64,000 nt of DNA from Halorubrum trapanicum (GTDB taxonomy: Archaea > Halobacteriota > Halobacteria > Halobacteriales > Haloferacaceae): contig NZ_JAGGKE010000005.1 in the NCBI RefSeq assembly GCF_017873555.1, forward strand, positions 62,001 to 126,000, in the 5' to 3' direction. Position 1 is the first letter of the stretch. Each line of letters starts with the position of its first letter. The notes below the pieces were generated by a model, which was given only the letters and a program-made list of their open reading frames with translations, had not been told where the DNA came from and searched no databases. Positions 8,075 to 17,068 of this stretch are shown one piece after another. The position numbers were made by a program, and so were the translations under genes.

Positions 8075-9131
8075 ACGCGGCAAATTCGACCGCCGTTTTA
8101 ATAGTCGTGTCGTCATCCGCGAACGCGGCCTCGAACTCGTCCAGCCCGTGGACGCCGGTCACGAGATCGCCGAAGAACTCCTCCGAGAGCCCCGAGAGCG
8201 ACTCGATCGCGGACTCGAAGTGACCGTACCCGGAGTTGACGCTACCGACGAGCGCCTTGTTGTGGAGGACGAACTCGCGGTGGAGCCGGCCCCCGTCGAT
8301 CTCGAACTCCCAGTCGCCCGGGACGCCGAGGAGCGCGCCGACGCCGTTGGGCGCGAGCGCCTCGATCGTCTCGAAGGCGTGGGGCGCGTGGCCGGTCGCC
8401 TCGAAGACCAGGTCCATCGGCTCGTACGCGTCCGAGACCTCGGGGACGGACGTCTCGTTGGAGTTCACGTACGTCGCCCCCAGCGACTCGATGATCTCGA
8501 TCGTCGGGTCGGGGCGCTCGCGTCGCCCGAGACAGTAGATCCGGTCGAACTCCTCGTCGAGGGTCGCGACCGTCAGGAGTCCGAGCGACCCGTTGCCCAA
8601 CACCAGCGCCGACTCCGGCTCCCAGTGGAACGCCGACCGGCTGGCGTACGCGTGTTCGATCGCCTTCTCGGCGATCGAGACCGGCTCGACGAGGAACCCC
8701 CACTCCGCGAGCGCCGGCGGGATCTCGACGAGGAACTCGGCGGGGCTGGTGAAGTACTCAGCCATGAAGCCGTGCGCGCCGACGATGCCGCGCTCGTGGT
8801 ACTCGCCGTCCGGCGCCATGTCGGGTTCGCCGCGCGCGAAGTACTCGTTGGCGCCGTTGGGCGGGCGGCGCACCGTCGGGACGACGACGTCGCCGACCTC
8901 GAACGGCGTGTCGTTCGGGTCCTCGACCACGCCGACCGCCTCGTGACCCAACACGAGGTGGTCCTCGCCCGCGGGGGTCCCGCCGTGTCCGCCGGCGATG
9001 ACCTCGTGGTCGGTCCCGTCGACGCCGACCCGGAGGGTCCGGACCAGCGCCTCGCCGGGCGCCGGTTCCGGTCGCGGCTTCTCGGTCACGACCGGTTCGT
9101 CGTCCCCCTCGTAGACGGCAATCGCGTTCAT
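8061..9131 (-). CDS. gdh: Glucose 1-dehydrogenase
   Basis: Encodes 356 residues, matching the zinc-dependent medium-chain haloarchaeal enzyme. Asp38 and His63 (in VGVDGTDHE and LVLGHEAVG) occupy the positions of the catalytic-zinc ligands known from Haloferax mediterranei glucose dehydrogenase, where Asp replaces the usual Cys. ALVLGNGSLGLLT is the nucleotide-binding turn. It oxidises glucose to gluconolactone with NAD(P), the first step of the semiphosphorylative Entner-Doudoroff pathway. It is the first gene of an operon with gfcR, which overlaps its 3' end. An AT-rich palindrome lies just upstream. The long frame beyond the ATG at 9131 is antisense to the next gene. Confidence 0.92.
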   Translation of the reverse strand: MNAIAVYEGDDEPVVTEKPRPEPAPGEALVRTLRVGVDGTDHEVIAGGHGGTPAGEDHLVLGHEAVGVVEDPNDTPFEVGDVVVPTVRRPPNGANEYFARGEPDMAPDGEYHERGIVGAHGFMAEYFTSPAEFLVEIPPALAEWGFLVEPVSIAEKAIEHAYASRSAFHWEPESALVLGNGSLGLLTVATLDEEFDRIYCLGRRERPDPTIEIIESLGATYVNSNETSVPEVSDAYEPMDLVFEATGHAPHAFETIEALAPNGVGALLGVPGDWEFEIDGGRLHREFVLHNKALVGSVNSGYGHFESAIESLSGLSEEFFGDLVTGVHGLDEFEAAFADDDTTIKTAVEFAAYEER

Positions 9132-9156
9132 ATCTCGACTCAGGCGGCCAGTGACC

Positions 9157-9170
9157 AAAAGATTTCTTTT
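9157..9170. promoter_or_regulatory. AT-rich palindrome in the gdh-gfcR promoter
   Basis: AAAAGATTTCTTTT has perfect 6-nt arms around a 2-nt spacer. It sits 26-39 nt before the glucose dehydrogenase ATG, where TATA and BRE elements should lie for a leaderless mRNA. It may be the core promoter, an operator for GfcR or another sugar regulator, or both. The divergent gene starts 68 nt away on the other side. Confidence 0.45.
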
Positions 9171-9237
9171 ATTCTGAGTAAACTGTGGCGGCGGATCCTC
9201 CGTGGAGTTTTCAGTCGCTCGGGGCGTACTCGCGGGC

Positions 9238-10047
9238 GTGTGTACCCTGACCCTCGCGTGGCGGACGTTCGGCGACGCCCCCGTCGCGCTCGCGGCCACC
9301 CGCGACGAGGCGCTCGACCGTCCCAGCGAACCGCCGGCGTTGCGCGGCGACGAGACCGATAGCGGCCACGCCGGCGGCGACGGAGCAGGTAGCGTCCGGT
9401 ATGTGGCCCCGCGCGACGCCGAGGCCGGTGGCACGTGGATCGGCGTCTCGGAGGGCGGTCTCGTCGTCGCCGTCACGAACCGGTGGCTCGACGCCGACCG
9501 CGAGGGGGACCGCTCCCGTGGGCTGCTCGTCCGCGACTGCCTGCGGGCCGCCTCCGCCGAGGAGGCGGTCCGATCGGTCGAGCGGGAGCTCGCCGAGCGC
9601 GCGTACGACGGATTCAATCTCGTCTTGGCCGACGAGCGGGCGGCGTTCCTGCTCGCGTACGACGGCGGTCTCGTCGCGACCCGACTCGACCCCGGCGTCC
9701 ACGTCGTCGGCAACGTCGGCGGCGTGGTCAACGGCGCGGAGCGGTTCGCGGTCCCCGAGCGGCGACGGGAGTTCGGCGAGGAGCGCGCCGAGAGCGCCAG
9801 GCGGATCGCAGCGACGCTCGTCCCGGAGCCGGGCGAGTCGGGCGCGTCGTGGCTCGACCGCGCGAGCGACGTCCTCGCCGACCACGAGTACGGCGCCTGT
9901 CTCCACGGCGACGACTTCGGCACGCGGTCGTTCACCCGAATTCGGACGGGCGACGACCCCGCCGTCGCGTACGCCGACGGCCCGCCCTGCGAGACGCCCG
10001 CGGAACCGGTGTCGCTGCCGGTCGACTTCGCGCTCTCCCGCGGATGA
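9238..10047 (+). CDS. NRDE/TANGO2-family protein
   Basis: Encodes 269 residues from a GTG start. Placing the start at 9238 gives MCTLTLAWR, which puts Cys at position 2 as in the family, whose fold resembles Ntn hydrolases with an exposed N-terminal Cys. The name motif appears as ATRDEALDRPS. Other conserved parts are GGTWIGVSEGGLVVAVTNR and the VGNVGG turn. An AT-rich GAGTTTTCAG centred about 28 nt upstream supports a leaderless mRNA from this GTG. Function in archaea is unknown; TANGO2 relatives have been linked to Golgi organisation and heme or lipid handling in eukaryotes. Confidence 0.82.
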   Translation: MCTLTLAWRTFGDAPVALAATRDEALDRPSEPPALRGDETDSGHAGGDGAGSVRYVAPRDAEAGGTWIGVSEGGLVVAVTNRWLDADREGDRSRGLLVRDCLRAASAEEAVRSVERELAERAYDGFNLVLADERAAFLLAYDGGLVATRLDPGVHVVGNVGGVVNGAERFAVPERRREFGEERAESARRIAATLVPEPGESGASWLDRASDVLADHEYGACLHGDDFGTRSFTRIRTGDDPAVAYADGPPCETPAEPVSLPVDFALSRG

Positions 10048-10089
10048 GGCGACGCGGCGACGTCGAGGGCGGTCCGACCGGAAAGCCAG

Positions 10090-10096
10090 TTTTAAG
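10090..10096 (+). promoter_or_regulatory. TATA box of the winged-helix gene
   Basis: TTTTAAG is centred 27 nt before the ATG at 10120, the leaderless spacing seen at many genes in this window. Confidence 0.45.
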
Positions 10097-10119
10097 CGAT
10101 TCGGGGGGCGTGTGAAACC

Positions 10120-10473
10120 ATGAGCGCGTCCGAAATCGAGTCCGAGCTGTCGGCGGACGAGCGCGCCGGTCTCGAACTCATCCGCGAGACCGGCGGGATC
10201 CACCAGAGCGACTTCTGGAAGGAACTCGACGTCTCCTCGCGGAAGGGGAGCCGCATCGCCGAATCCTTAGAAGAGTCCGGAGTGATCCAGCGCGAGGACA
10301 CCGTCTACGACGGCCACAACACCTACTACCTGGAGCCGGCCCCGCGCGACCTGGACTTCTCGCTGCTTATGGCCGGCGACATGCTCTCGCCGTTCATCGG
10401 CGAAGAGGAGGTCGACGCGCAGGCCGACGCCTTCTCGCAGTGGATGATGAACCTGGCGTACGAGGAGTACTGA
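10120..10473 (+). CDS. Winged-helix DNA-binding protein (MarR/Lrp-like)
   Basis: Encodes 117 residues. Residues about 13-70 form a winged helix: GLELIRETGGIHQSDFWKELDVSSRKGSRIAESLEESGVI with a wing at QREDTVYDGHNTYYLEPA. The C-terminal part (LMAGDMLSPFIGEEEVDAQADAFSQW) is a conserved haloarchaeal extension, perhaps for dimerisation. It is probably a transcription regulator, though no target can be inferred. A T-run follows 14 nt after the stop. It lies alone between a divergent-looking NRDE gene end and a small membrane protein. Confidence 0.78.
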   Translation: MSASEIESELSADERAGLELIRETGGIHQSDFWKELDVSSRKGSRIAESLEESGVIQREDTVYDGHNTYYLEPAPRDLDFSLLMAGDMLSPFIGEEEVDAQADAFSQWMMNLAYEEY

Positions 10474-10486
10474 CCCGCGACACCCG

Positions 10487-10491
10487 TTTTT
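10487..10491 (+). terminator. T-run terminator after the winged-helix gene
   Basis: Five consecutive T residues follow 14 nt after the stop in otherwise GC-rich DNA. Short T-runs without a hairpin are the usual archaeal termination signal, so this is plausible but weak. Confidence 0.35.
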
Positions 10492-10570
10492 CCGATCGTT
10501 TCGTATCTCGCCGTTCGGTCGTCTCGTGCCGACGCCGGGCTTTTGCCGGCCCGCGTCGAACCGAGCGCCC

Positions 10571-10924
10571 ATGAAACGCGCCCTCCCGCTCGCGGTCGTC
10601 GTCGGCCTGCTTGTCGGACTCGGCGTCCACCGAATCGTTCCGACCGCCCCCACGTCCCTCGGAACCGCCGCGGTCTACGCCGGGGCCGCGTACTTCTACC
10701 TCGCGTTCGACATCTCGCTGCTCTCGGAAGCGCCGCGGTTCGACGACCGCGTCGACCGAGTGGGGTACGGGATCGGTCTCTTCGGCGTGAGCACGAGTCC
10801 GCTGCTGTTCGCGCACTACGCCGGCGTCGGAGACGGCGCGGTCCTGGGATTCGCGGTCGCGTTCGTCGGTGCGATCGCCTTCCTCGTGCTCAGCGAACAG
10901 GCCAGACGCCTCGGCGACGACTGA
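10571..10924 (+). CDS. Small membrane protein, four predicted helices
   Basis: Encodes 117 residues. Helices are visible at about 4-20 (ALPLAVVVGLLVGLGV), 30-50 (LGTAAVYAGAAYFYLAFDI), 63-83 (VGYGIGLFGVSTSPLLFAHY) and 87-108 (GAVLGFAVAFVGAIAFLVL). There is no catalytic motif. It runs convergent to the Mnh antiporter operon, ending 37 nt from the end of the last mnhD gene. I do not recognise the family. The ATG at 10571 is preferred to an upstream codon that adds a Pro/Arg stretch. Confidence 0.65.
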   Translation: MKRALPLAVVVGLLVGLGVHRIVPTAPTSLGTAAVYAGAAYFYLAFDISLLSEAPRFDDRVDRVGYGIGLFGVSTSPLLFAHYAGVGDGAVLGFAVAFVGAIAFLVLSEQARRLGDD

Positions 10925-10961
10925 GGCGAGAGAGCCGCCCGACGCGGGCGGCCGACGCCAG

Positions 10962-12758
10962 TCAGACCAACAGGAAAGCGAACAGCGCGACTCCGGCGGT
11001 GAGCGTCAGGAACAGGACGCTCCGGCCGATACCGGCGCGGATCTCGACGTCGAACCCGGCGCGAGCGAGCGCCTCGCGCGGGTCGCTCGCGGTCCGCATC
11101 GCCGCGCCCGCAAGCGCTATCGTCGCGCGGTCGACGGCGGCCCACAGTTCCGTGACGCCCCACACCGAGCCTCGCCCGAGGTAGAACGCGCTCGGGAAGA
11201 GGACGGCGTCGACGTCGGGCATCCGGTGGGCGAGCCAACCGAGCGGCCGCTTCAGCGCGAAGAAGCCGACGAAGCCGGCGACCAACAGCGCCGCGCTCTC
11301 GGTCAGGTGGCTCGTGCTGTACGGGTGGAGTTCGGGGGCGACCTCGGCGGTGAACGGCATCAGGTCGACGAGGAACCCGTAGGTCAGCGGCGTGCCGAAG
11401 AAGACGCACGCCCCCGCCGCCAGCAGCATCCCGCCCGTCTGGAACGGCGTGGCGTCGTCCGGGGACAACGTCGCCGAACCGTGGAAGAACACGTAGTAGC
11501 CGAGCTTGATGAACGACATGAACGTCCCCACGCCGCCGAGGATGAGCAGCCACCAGAGCAGCCCCTCGCCGAGGAGTAGCTCGAAGTTGTGGAGCTCGTG
11601 GGCGGAGTCGATCACCATCCCCTTCGAAATGAAGCCGTTGAACCCCGGCACCGCGGTAATCGAGGCCGCGCCGACGAGATAGACGAGGAAGGTGACGGGC
11701 ATCACCTTCCAGAGCCCGCCCATGTCCCTGATGTCCTCGACGCCGGTGCGGTAGACCACGACGCCGACGGCCATGAAGAGGAGGCTCTTGTAGAGGACGT
11801 TGTTGAACAGGTGCGCGAACCCGCCGGTGACGGCGAACTCGCCGACGTACGTCGCCAGCCCGAAGCCGGCGAGCATGTAGCCGACCTGCGCCTGGATGTG
11901 GTACGACAGCAGCCGCCGCGGGTCGTACTGGAGCAGCGCGAAGAACGCGCCGTAGACGGCCATGAACCCGCCGAGGTACGCGAGCCACATGCCGCCCTCG
12001 GGGAACGCGCGGTACATCACGTAGGCGGCGGTCTTCGTCGTGAACACCGAGAGGAACACCGACGCCGCGACGTGCGGGCGCGGGTAGGTGTCCGGCAGCC
12101 AGCTGTGAAGGAAGATGAACCCGCAGTTGATCCCGATCCCGATCGCCGCGAGCACCGTCGCGGAGGCGTGGATCCCGGTCGTCGACGAGAACAGGAATAT
12201 CTCGCCGGCCGGCACGCTCCCGAGCATCGACACGCCGTGGACGACGACCGCCGCGAGCAGGATGGTCCCGCCGGTGCCGTGGAACAGCGCGTAGCGGTAG
12301 CCAGCCCGCACCGCCGCCCCGCCGTGCTGCCAGACGAGCAGCGTCGAGGTGACGGCCATCAGCTCCCAGAAGAAGATCAGGGTGAGCCAGTCGCCGGCGT
12401 AGATCGTCGCCACCGTCGACGCGACGTAGATCAGCGCGAACGCGGTCACCCACGTCGGCGCCTCGCTGCCGTACGCGTACAGCACCGCCGCCGTCGCGAG
12501 GAACCCGACGACGACCCCCATCAGCAGCGAGAACTGGTCGACGTTGAAGAAGACGACGTCGAACCCGAGGAACTGCGTCGCGAGGTGCGCGCCCGTTCCG
12601 CCGTCGCCGAGCAGCACCGCCTGCGCGAACGTGAACGCCGTCGCCAGCGCGGCGACAGCGTGCCCCGACCGCCGCGGCAGCGCCAGCACCGCGAGCGCCG
12701 CGAACGCGATCAGGACGTACGGCGGAATCGAGGTCAGGAGGTCGGTCGGCACCGTCAC
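10962..12758 (-). CDS. mnhD: MnhD-like proton-conducting antiporter subunit (third copy, operon end)
   Basis: Encodes 598 residues from a GTG. It has the many-helix fold of complex I NuoL/M/N and MrpA/D subunits. Conserved parts include FFWELMAVTSTLLVW, with the key Glu of the antiporter helix, FLHSWLPDTYPRPHVAASVFLS and KTAAYVMYRAFP. The GTG overlaps the upstream stop by 4 nt (GTGA), so a much longer frame starting at 12893 was rejected. It is the last gene of the nine-gene Mnh/Mrp operon and should form part of the proton and cation channel. Its length and HSWLPD block suit a MrpA N-terminal-like or MrpD role; which of the three it matches is uncertain. Confidence 0.85.
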   Translation of the reverse strand: MTVPTDLLTSIPPYVLIAFAALAVLALPRRSGHAVAALATAFTFAQAVLLGDGGTGAHLATQFLGFDVVFFNVDQFSLLMGVVVGFLATAAVLYAYGSEAPTWVTAFALIYVASTVATIYAGDWLTLIFFWELMAVTSTLLVWQHGGAAVRAGYRYALFHGTGGTILLAAVVVHGVSMLGSVPAGEIFLFSSTTGIHASATVLAAIGIGINCGFIFLHSWLPDTYPRPHVAASVFLSVFTTKTAAYVMYRAFPEGGMWLAYLGGFMAVYGAFFALLQYDPRRLLSYHIQAQVGYMLAGFGLATYVGEFAVTGGFAHLFNNVLYKSLLFMAVGVVVYRTGVEDIRDMGGLWKVMPVTFLVYLVGAASITAVPGFNGFISKGMVIDSAHELHNFELLLGEGLLWWLLILGGVGTFMSFIKLGYYVFFHGSATLSPDDATPFQTGGMLLAAGACVFFGTPLTYGFLVDLMPFTAEVAPELHPYSTSHLTESAALLVAGFVGFFALKRPLGWLAHRMPDVDAVLFPSAFYLGRGSVWGVTELWAAVDRATIALAGAAMRTASDPREALARAGFDVEIRAGIGRSVLFLTLTAGVALFAFLLV

Positions 12759-14881
12759 GGGCGCACCACCTCCTCGGGGAGCCGCGTGTCGACGATGAGC
12801 TCGATCAGCTCCAGGAAGCCCATCTGGTGGGGAATCACGCCGAGCAGGACCGCGAGCGCCATCACGGTGAGGATCGGCCCGAGCGTGAACCACGTCGACT
12901 CGCGCCCGCGGAGGGCGTCGACACCGGCGACGTGTTCCCAGCCGCCCGCCGGCGGCCCGCCGTGGTGATGGTCGTCGTGGTCGTCGCCGTGCTCGTCGTG
13001 AGTGTCGGTTGCGAATTCTTCATCGTGAGCGTCGACGGCGGCGGATTCGCCGTCGTCGTGACCCTCGGCGGCATCGGCCGCGCTCTCGTCGGGCGCGTCG
13101 GCGCGCCCGGGACCGAACGGCACGTCCGCGTCCGAGGGGCGCTGGTCGACCGCGTAATCGCCCGTGTCGACGCGTTCGGCCGGTTCCGAGAAGTCGCGCT
13201 CGCTCGCGGCGAAGTCCGGCCGGACGACGCCCTCCTCGTCGGTCGGCAGGTCGTCGAGGTCGGCGTCCGGGACCTCAGACTCGTCGACGCCGTCGGCGTC
13301 GGGCGCGGAGTCGCCCGCGTCGCCGTCGCCCGCGTCCGCGACGATGTCGTCGACCGTGTCGGCGGATTCCTCCTCGCCATCGTCGTCGCTGTCGTCGGTG
13401 TCATCGTCGTTTGCGCGGCCGCCGTCCGTCGCCGCGACGATCGACCGCGACTCGCCGCCGAGCGGGAAGTCGACGAGCGGCTTCGCGTCGTGGGCGTCCT
13501 CCGCCTCGAAGAAGGCGGTGTAGATCACCGGCCAGAAGTACGCGACGTTGAGGACGCCTGACAGGAGCAGCGCGCCGGCGAGGTAGTAGGCGACCGGGGT
13601 GAGGGTCATCCCCATCTGAACTCCGCCGATCAGCATGTAGTACTTGCTCACGAAGCCGGCGAGCAGCGGCATCCCCGCCATCCCCAGCGAGGCGACCGCG
13701 AACGCCCCCATCGTCAGCGGCATCCGCTTGCCGATCCCCGCCATCTGGGAGATGTAGTCGGTGTGAGTCGACACGTGGATGTTGCCCGCACAGAAGAACA
13801 GGGTGAGCTTCATGAACGCGTGCGCCGGGATGTGTAAGAGTGCGCCCACCAGCCCGTACCAGCCGAACAGCCCCAGTCCGAGGATGATGTAGCTCAGCTG
13901 GCTGATCGTCGAGTAGGCGAGCCGGCGCTTCAGGTGGTCCTTCCGGAGGGCGATGAGCGAGGCCGCGGTGAGCGTGATCGCCCCGATGGTCGAGAGGACG
14001 AGGCCGGCGGTGAAGCCGAAGGGGAGCGAGAGGTCGAAGACGAGTTCGGGTCCGAACACGTCGAGGACGACCCGCGAGACGCCGAACGCGCCGGACTTGA
14101 CGACCGCGACCGCGTGGAGCAGCCCGGAGACCGGCGTCGGCGCCACCATCGCCTCGGGGAGCCACTGGTGGAGCGGCATGATCCCCGCCTTCACGCCGAA
14201 CCCGATCGCGAGCAGGAAGAAGGCGAGCATCGCCAGGCCGGGGTCGGCGTTCGCCAGCTCAGCGATTCCCCCGGCGGTGAAGTCGACGGAACCGGCGAGC
14301 AGGTAGACGAGCGCGGTGCCGGCGAGGACGAGCACGCCGCCGCCGAACATCGTGTACGCGAGGTACTTGCGGCCGGCCGAGCGCGCCTCGGCCGTCTCGT
14401 CGTGCGCGACGAGCGGGTACGTCGCGATCGATAACAGCTCGTAGAAGACGAAGATCGTCACGAGGTTGCCGGCGAACGCGATCCCCATCGTCGCGGCGAG
14501 CGACACCGCGAACGCCGCGAAGTACCGGGTCTGGTTCGCCTCGTCCAGCCCGCGCATGTACCCGATGCTGTAGAAGGAGGTGACGATCCACAGCCCGCTC
14601 GCGAGGAACGCGAACAGCATGCCGAGCGCGTCGGCGCGCAGGACGAACTCGATCGGCGCGCCGATCCCGGGGAGGAACGCCCCGAGCGACCACTCGAAGA
14701 CGGCGCCGTCGAGGACCGCCGGCAGCATCGACGCGACGATGCCGAACTTCGCGAGCGACGCGACGAGCGTCCACCCCTCGCGGACGTTCGGCGAGCGGTG
14801 CGACGCGACGATGAAGAACGCCGCGACGAACGAGACGAGAACCGCCAGTAGGGGACGTATGTCGGGTGTAGCTTCTATCAT
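12755..14881 (-). CDS. mnhD: MnhD-like antiporter subunit with 200-residue acidic, His-rich insert
   Basis: Encodes 708 residues. The first 460 show the antiporter fold: FVFYELLSIATYPLVAHDE with its key Glu, LHQWLPEAMVAPTPVSGLLHAVAVVKSGAF, and a helix set ending at NVAYFWPVIYTAFF. Residues 462-661 then form an inserted Asp/Glu-rich, low-complexity domain containing a cluster of His residues (HDEHGDDHDDHHH), after which one more helix (ILTVMALAVLLGVIP) closes the protein. Such an insert is not part of the usual MrpD. The ATG at 14881 overlaps the preceding stop (ATGA) and its own end overlaps the next gene by 4 nt, showing an operon. Confidence 0.88.
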   Translation of the reverse strand: MIEATPDIRPLLAVLVSFVAAFFIVASHRSPNVREGWTLVASLAKFGIVASMLPAVLDGAVFEWSLGAFLPGIGAPIEFVLRADALGMLFAFLASGLWIVTSFYSIGYMRGLDEANQTRYFAAFAVSLAATMGIAFAGNLVTIFVFYELLSIATYPLVAHDETAEARSAGRKYLAYTMFGGGVLVLAGTALVYLLAGSVDFTAGGIAELANADPGLAMLAFFLLAIGFGVKAGIMPLHQWLPEAMVAPTPVSGLLHAVAVVKSGAFGVSRVVLDVFGPELVFDLSLPFGFTAGLVLSTIGAITLTAASLIALRKDHLKRRLAYSTISQLSYIILGLGLFGWYGLVGALLHIPAHAFMKLTLFFCAGNIHVSTHTDYISQMAGIGKRMPLTMGAFAVASLGMAGMPLLAGFVSKYYMLIGGVQMGMTLTPVAYYLAGALLLSGVLNVAYFWPVIYTAFFEAEDAHDAKPLVDFPLGGESRSIVAATDGGRANDDDTDDSDDDGEEESADTVDDIVADAGDGDAGDSAPDADGVDESEVPDADLDDLPTDEEGVVRPDFAASERDFSEPAERVDTGDYAVDQRPSDADVPFGPGRADAPDESAADAAEGHDDGESAAVDAHDEEFATDTHDEHGDDHDDHHHGGPPAGGWEHVAGVDALRGRESTWFTLGPILTVMALAVLLGVIPHQMGFLELIELIVDTRLPEEVVRP

Positions 14882-16518
14882 GCGAACACCTCCGTGAGGA
14901 ACGGGTCGAACCACTCCGCGAGCGCGAAGCCGCCGAAGCCGAGCGCGACCGTCGCCAGCGCCGCCAGTCCGAGCGCGAGCAGCGGCGCCGTCGGCACCCG
15001 GTCGGGGACGAGCGACGACCGCGGCGCGCCCTCGACGGGCGCCGGAAGACCGTCCGCGGTCTTTGCGGGCGACGGTTCCCGGTCGTCGGTCGCGGCGGAG
15101 TCGCCGCCGTCGGTCGCCGCCGCGTCGGCGGCGCCGTCACCGCCTCCCGCGGCCGCGTCGCCGTGGTCGCCGGGAAGCCCCGCCCCGGCGAAGTAGAACC
15201 GCTCTACCAGCCGCGCGACGTACGACAGCGTGAACAGCGTGCTGACGAATATCGCCGCCGCGACCGCGATGCCGATCGGGCCGCCGCCCGCGAGGCCGGC
15301 GTCGACCGCGCCGACCCCGATGTACCACTTGCCGAGGAAGCCGATCGAGGGCGGGATCCCGACCAAGGCGAGCCCGAGGGCCGCGAGCGCGCCCGACGTG
15401 TACGGGGCCGCGCGGGCGACGCTGGCGAGGTCCTCGATCCGGCGGCTGCCGTAGCCGAGCGCCAGCAGCCCGATTCCGAGGAACAGCCCGAATTTCATGA
15501 TCCCGTGGCCGATCAGGTGGACGATCCCACCGAGCAGCGCCGTCTCGTTCGCGAGCGCGACCGCCGCGCCGATCATACCGAACTGCGCGACCGAGGAGTA
15601 CGCGAACATCCGCTTGAGGTTCGACTGCATCGCCGCGAGCGCGGAGCCGGCGACGATGGAGACGGTCGAGACGACGAGCAGCGCGGTCGCGATCCCCTCG
15701 TTGGCCGCGAGGAAGTCGACCGTGAACACCGTGTAGGTCACGCGGATCAGCGCGTACGCGCTCGCCGTCGACACCAGCGCTGCGACGATCGTCGTGACCG
15801 AGTCCGGCGCGCGCTGGTAGGCGTCCGGCTGCCACGAGTGGACCGGGAACAAGGCGATCTTCAGGGCGAGTCCGGTCACGATGAACGCGTAGCTCGCGCG
15901 GACGAGCGGGTCGCCGTAGCCGGCCTGCGCGACGATCTGCGCCTGGACGTCGAGCATGTTCAGCGTCCCCGTCGCGAGGAAGACGTAGCCGACGCCGAGC
16001 AGGTACAGCGAGGCGCCGACGGTCCCGACGACGAGGTACTTCAGCGAGGCGTACGCGCTCGCTCCCGAGCGGTCCGCGGCGATGAGCGCGTACGTCGTCA
16101 GCCCGGTGATCTCGAGGAACACGAACAGGTTGAACAGGTCGCCGGTGAGCACCATCCCGACCAGTCCGCCGACCAGCAGGAGGTACGCGCTGTAGAACGG
16201 GTTCCCCCGCGGACCGGCGACTCGGGCGAACGCGAGCGTCGCGACCGAGACCGCGGCCACGAGCAGCAGCACCGCCACCGACAGCCGGTCGGCGACGAGC
16301 TCGATTCCGATCGGGGGGAGGAAGCCGCCCAGCGCGTGGCTGAACGGTCCGTTTATCACCGTCTCCGCGGCGATCGCGGCCGCTATTCCGGCCACGGCCG
16401 TCGTCCCGACCGCCGCGACCGGCCAGCCGGCGCGGTCGTACCGCAGCCCGAGCGCCAGCGGCAGCGTCGCCGCGACGATGGGGACGACGACCGCGAGCGG
16501 CAGGAGGACGTCAGTCAT
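14878..16518 (-). CDS. mnhD: MnhD, antiporter subunit D
   Basis: Encodes 546 residues. It follows mnhC directly, the usual place of MrpD. Typical blocks are LFVFLEITGLTTYALIAAD with the conserved Glu, FPVHSWQPDAYQRAPDSVTT and LKRMFAYSSVAQFGMIG. Like the other two D-type subunits it should contribute a proton path in the membrane. A Ala/Asp-rich cytoplasmic stretch at about 455-515 lies between the last two helices. It overlaps mnhC by 8 nt at the start and the next mnhD by 4 nt at the end. Confidence 0.9.
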   Translation of the reverse strand: MTDVLLPLAVVVPIVAATLPLALGLRYDRAGWPVAAVGTTAVAGIAAAIAAETVINGPFSHALGGFLPPIGIELVADRLSVAVLLLVAAVSVATLAFARVAGPRGNPFYSAYLLLVGGLVGMVLTGDLFNLFVFLEITGLTTYALIAADRSGASAYASLKYLVVGTVGASLYLLGVGYVFLATGTLNMLDVQAQIVAQAGYGDPLVRASYAFIVTGLALKIALFPVHSWQPDAYQRAPDSVTTIVAALVSTASAYALIRVTYTVFTVDFLAANEGIATALLVVSTVSIVAGSALAAMQSNLKRMFAYSSVAQFGMIGAAVALANETALLGGIVHLIGHGIMKFGLFLGIGLLALGYGSRRIEDLASVARAAPYTSGALAALGLALVGIPPSIGFLGKWYIGVGAVDAGLAGGGPIGIAVAAAIFVSTLFTLSYVARLVERFYFAGAGLPGDHGDAAAGGGDGAADAAATDGGDSAATDDREPSPAKTADGLPAPVEGAPRSSLVPDRVPTAPLLALGLAALATVALGFGGFALAEWFDPFLTEVFA

Positions 16519-17068
16519 CCGTCTCACCCCCCGCGTCGGACGCGCCGGGCGCCCCACCGGCGGCGGGCGCCCCGTCGTCGCCCGACGTCTCCACCGGTTC
16601 CCGCGCCGGGATCGACCCCTCGTCGCGGAGCAGTTCGCGGAGGGTGTCGGTCCGGAGCGTGCCGTACTCGTCGTAGATCCGGATGCACAGGGCGAGCGCG
16701 ACCGCGGTGAGGCTCACGCCGACGACGATGGCGGTGAGCACGAGGACGTGCGGGAGCGGACTGACGTAGAGACCGCCCTCCGGACCGCCGGACGGGACGA
16801 TCGGAATCGCTCCGCCGTCGACGTACGCAGAGGCGATGAAAAGCAGGAAGATCGCCGTCTGGAACAGGTTGAGTCCGATGATCTTCTTCACGAGGTTGGG
16901 GTTCGCTATCATCATGTAGAGTCCGATACAGAGCAGCAGCGCGAACGCGACGTACGCGTGTCTCGTCGCGAGTATCTCGGCGGCGCCGCCGGCCGAGGAG
17001 AGCACCGAAGCGCCGAGAGTCGAGGCGTCGACCGCGGCGGTGAACGCGCCGACGAGCGCGGCGGTCAT
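16511..17068 (-). CDS. mnhC: MnhC, antiporter subunit C (NuoK-like)
   Basis: Encodes 185 residues. Three helices with the NuoK/MrpC pattern are present: AYVAFALLLCIGLYMMIANPNLVKKIIGLN, then QTAIFLLFIASAY and HVLVLTAIVVGVSLTAVALAL. The loop PLPHVLVLTAIV is the MrpC signature. The acidic and Gly/Ala-rich tail after residue 145 is a haloarchaeal extension. It begins in the ATGA overlap with the end of mnhB and shares 8 nt with mnhD. Confidence 0.9.
   Translation of the reverse strand: MTAALVGAFTAAVDASTLGASVLSSAGGAAEILATRHAYVAFALLLCIGLYMMIANPNLVKKIIGLNLFQTAIFLLFIASAYVDGGAIPIVPSGGPEGGLYVSPLPHVLVLTAIVVGVSLTAVALALCIRIYDEYGTLRTDTLRELLRDEGSIPAREPVETSGDDGAPAAGGAPGASDAGGETDD

Noticed and set aside
10816-12453. 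545-residue frame overlapping the last mnhD gene on the same strand
   Set aside because: Arg/His/Pro-rich nonsense in another frame of a well-supported membrane protein gene.
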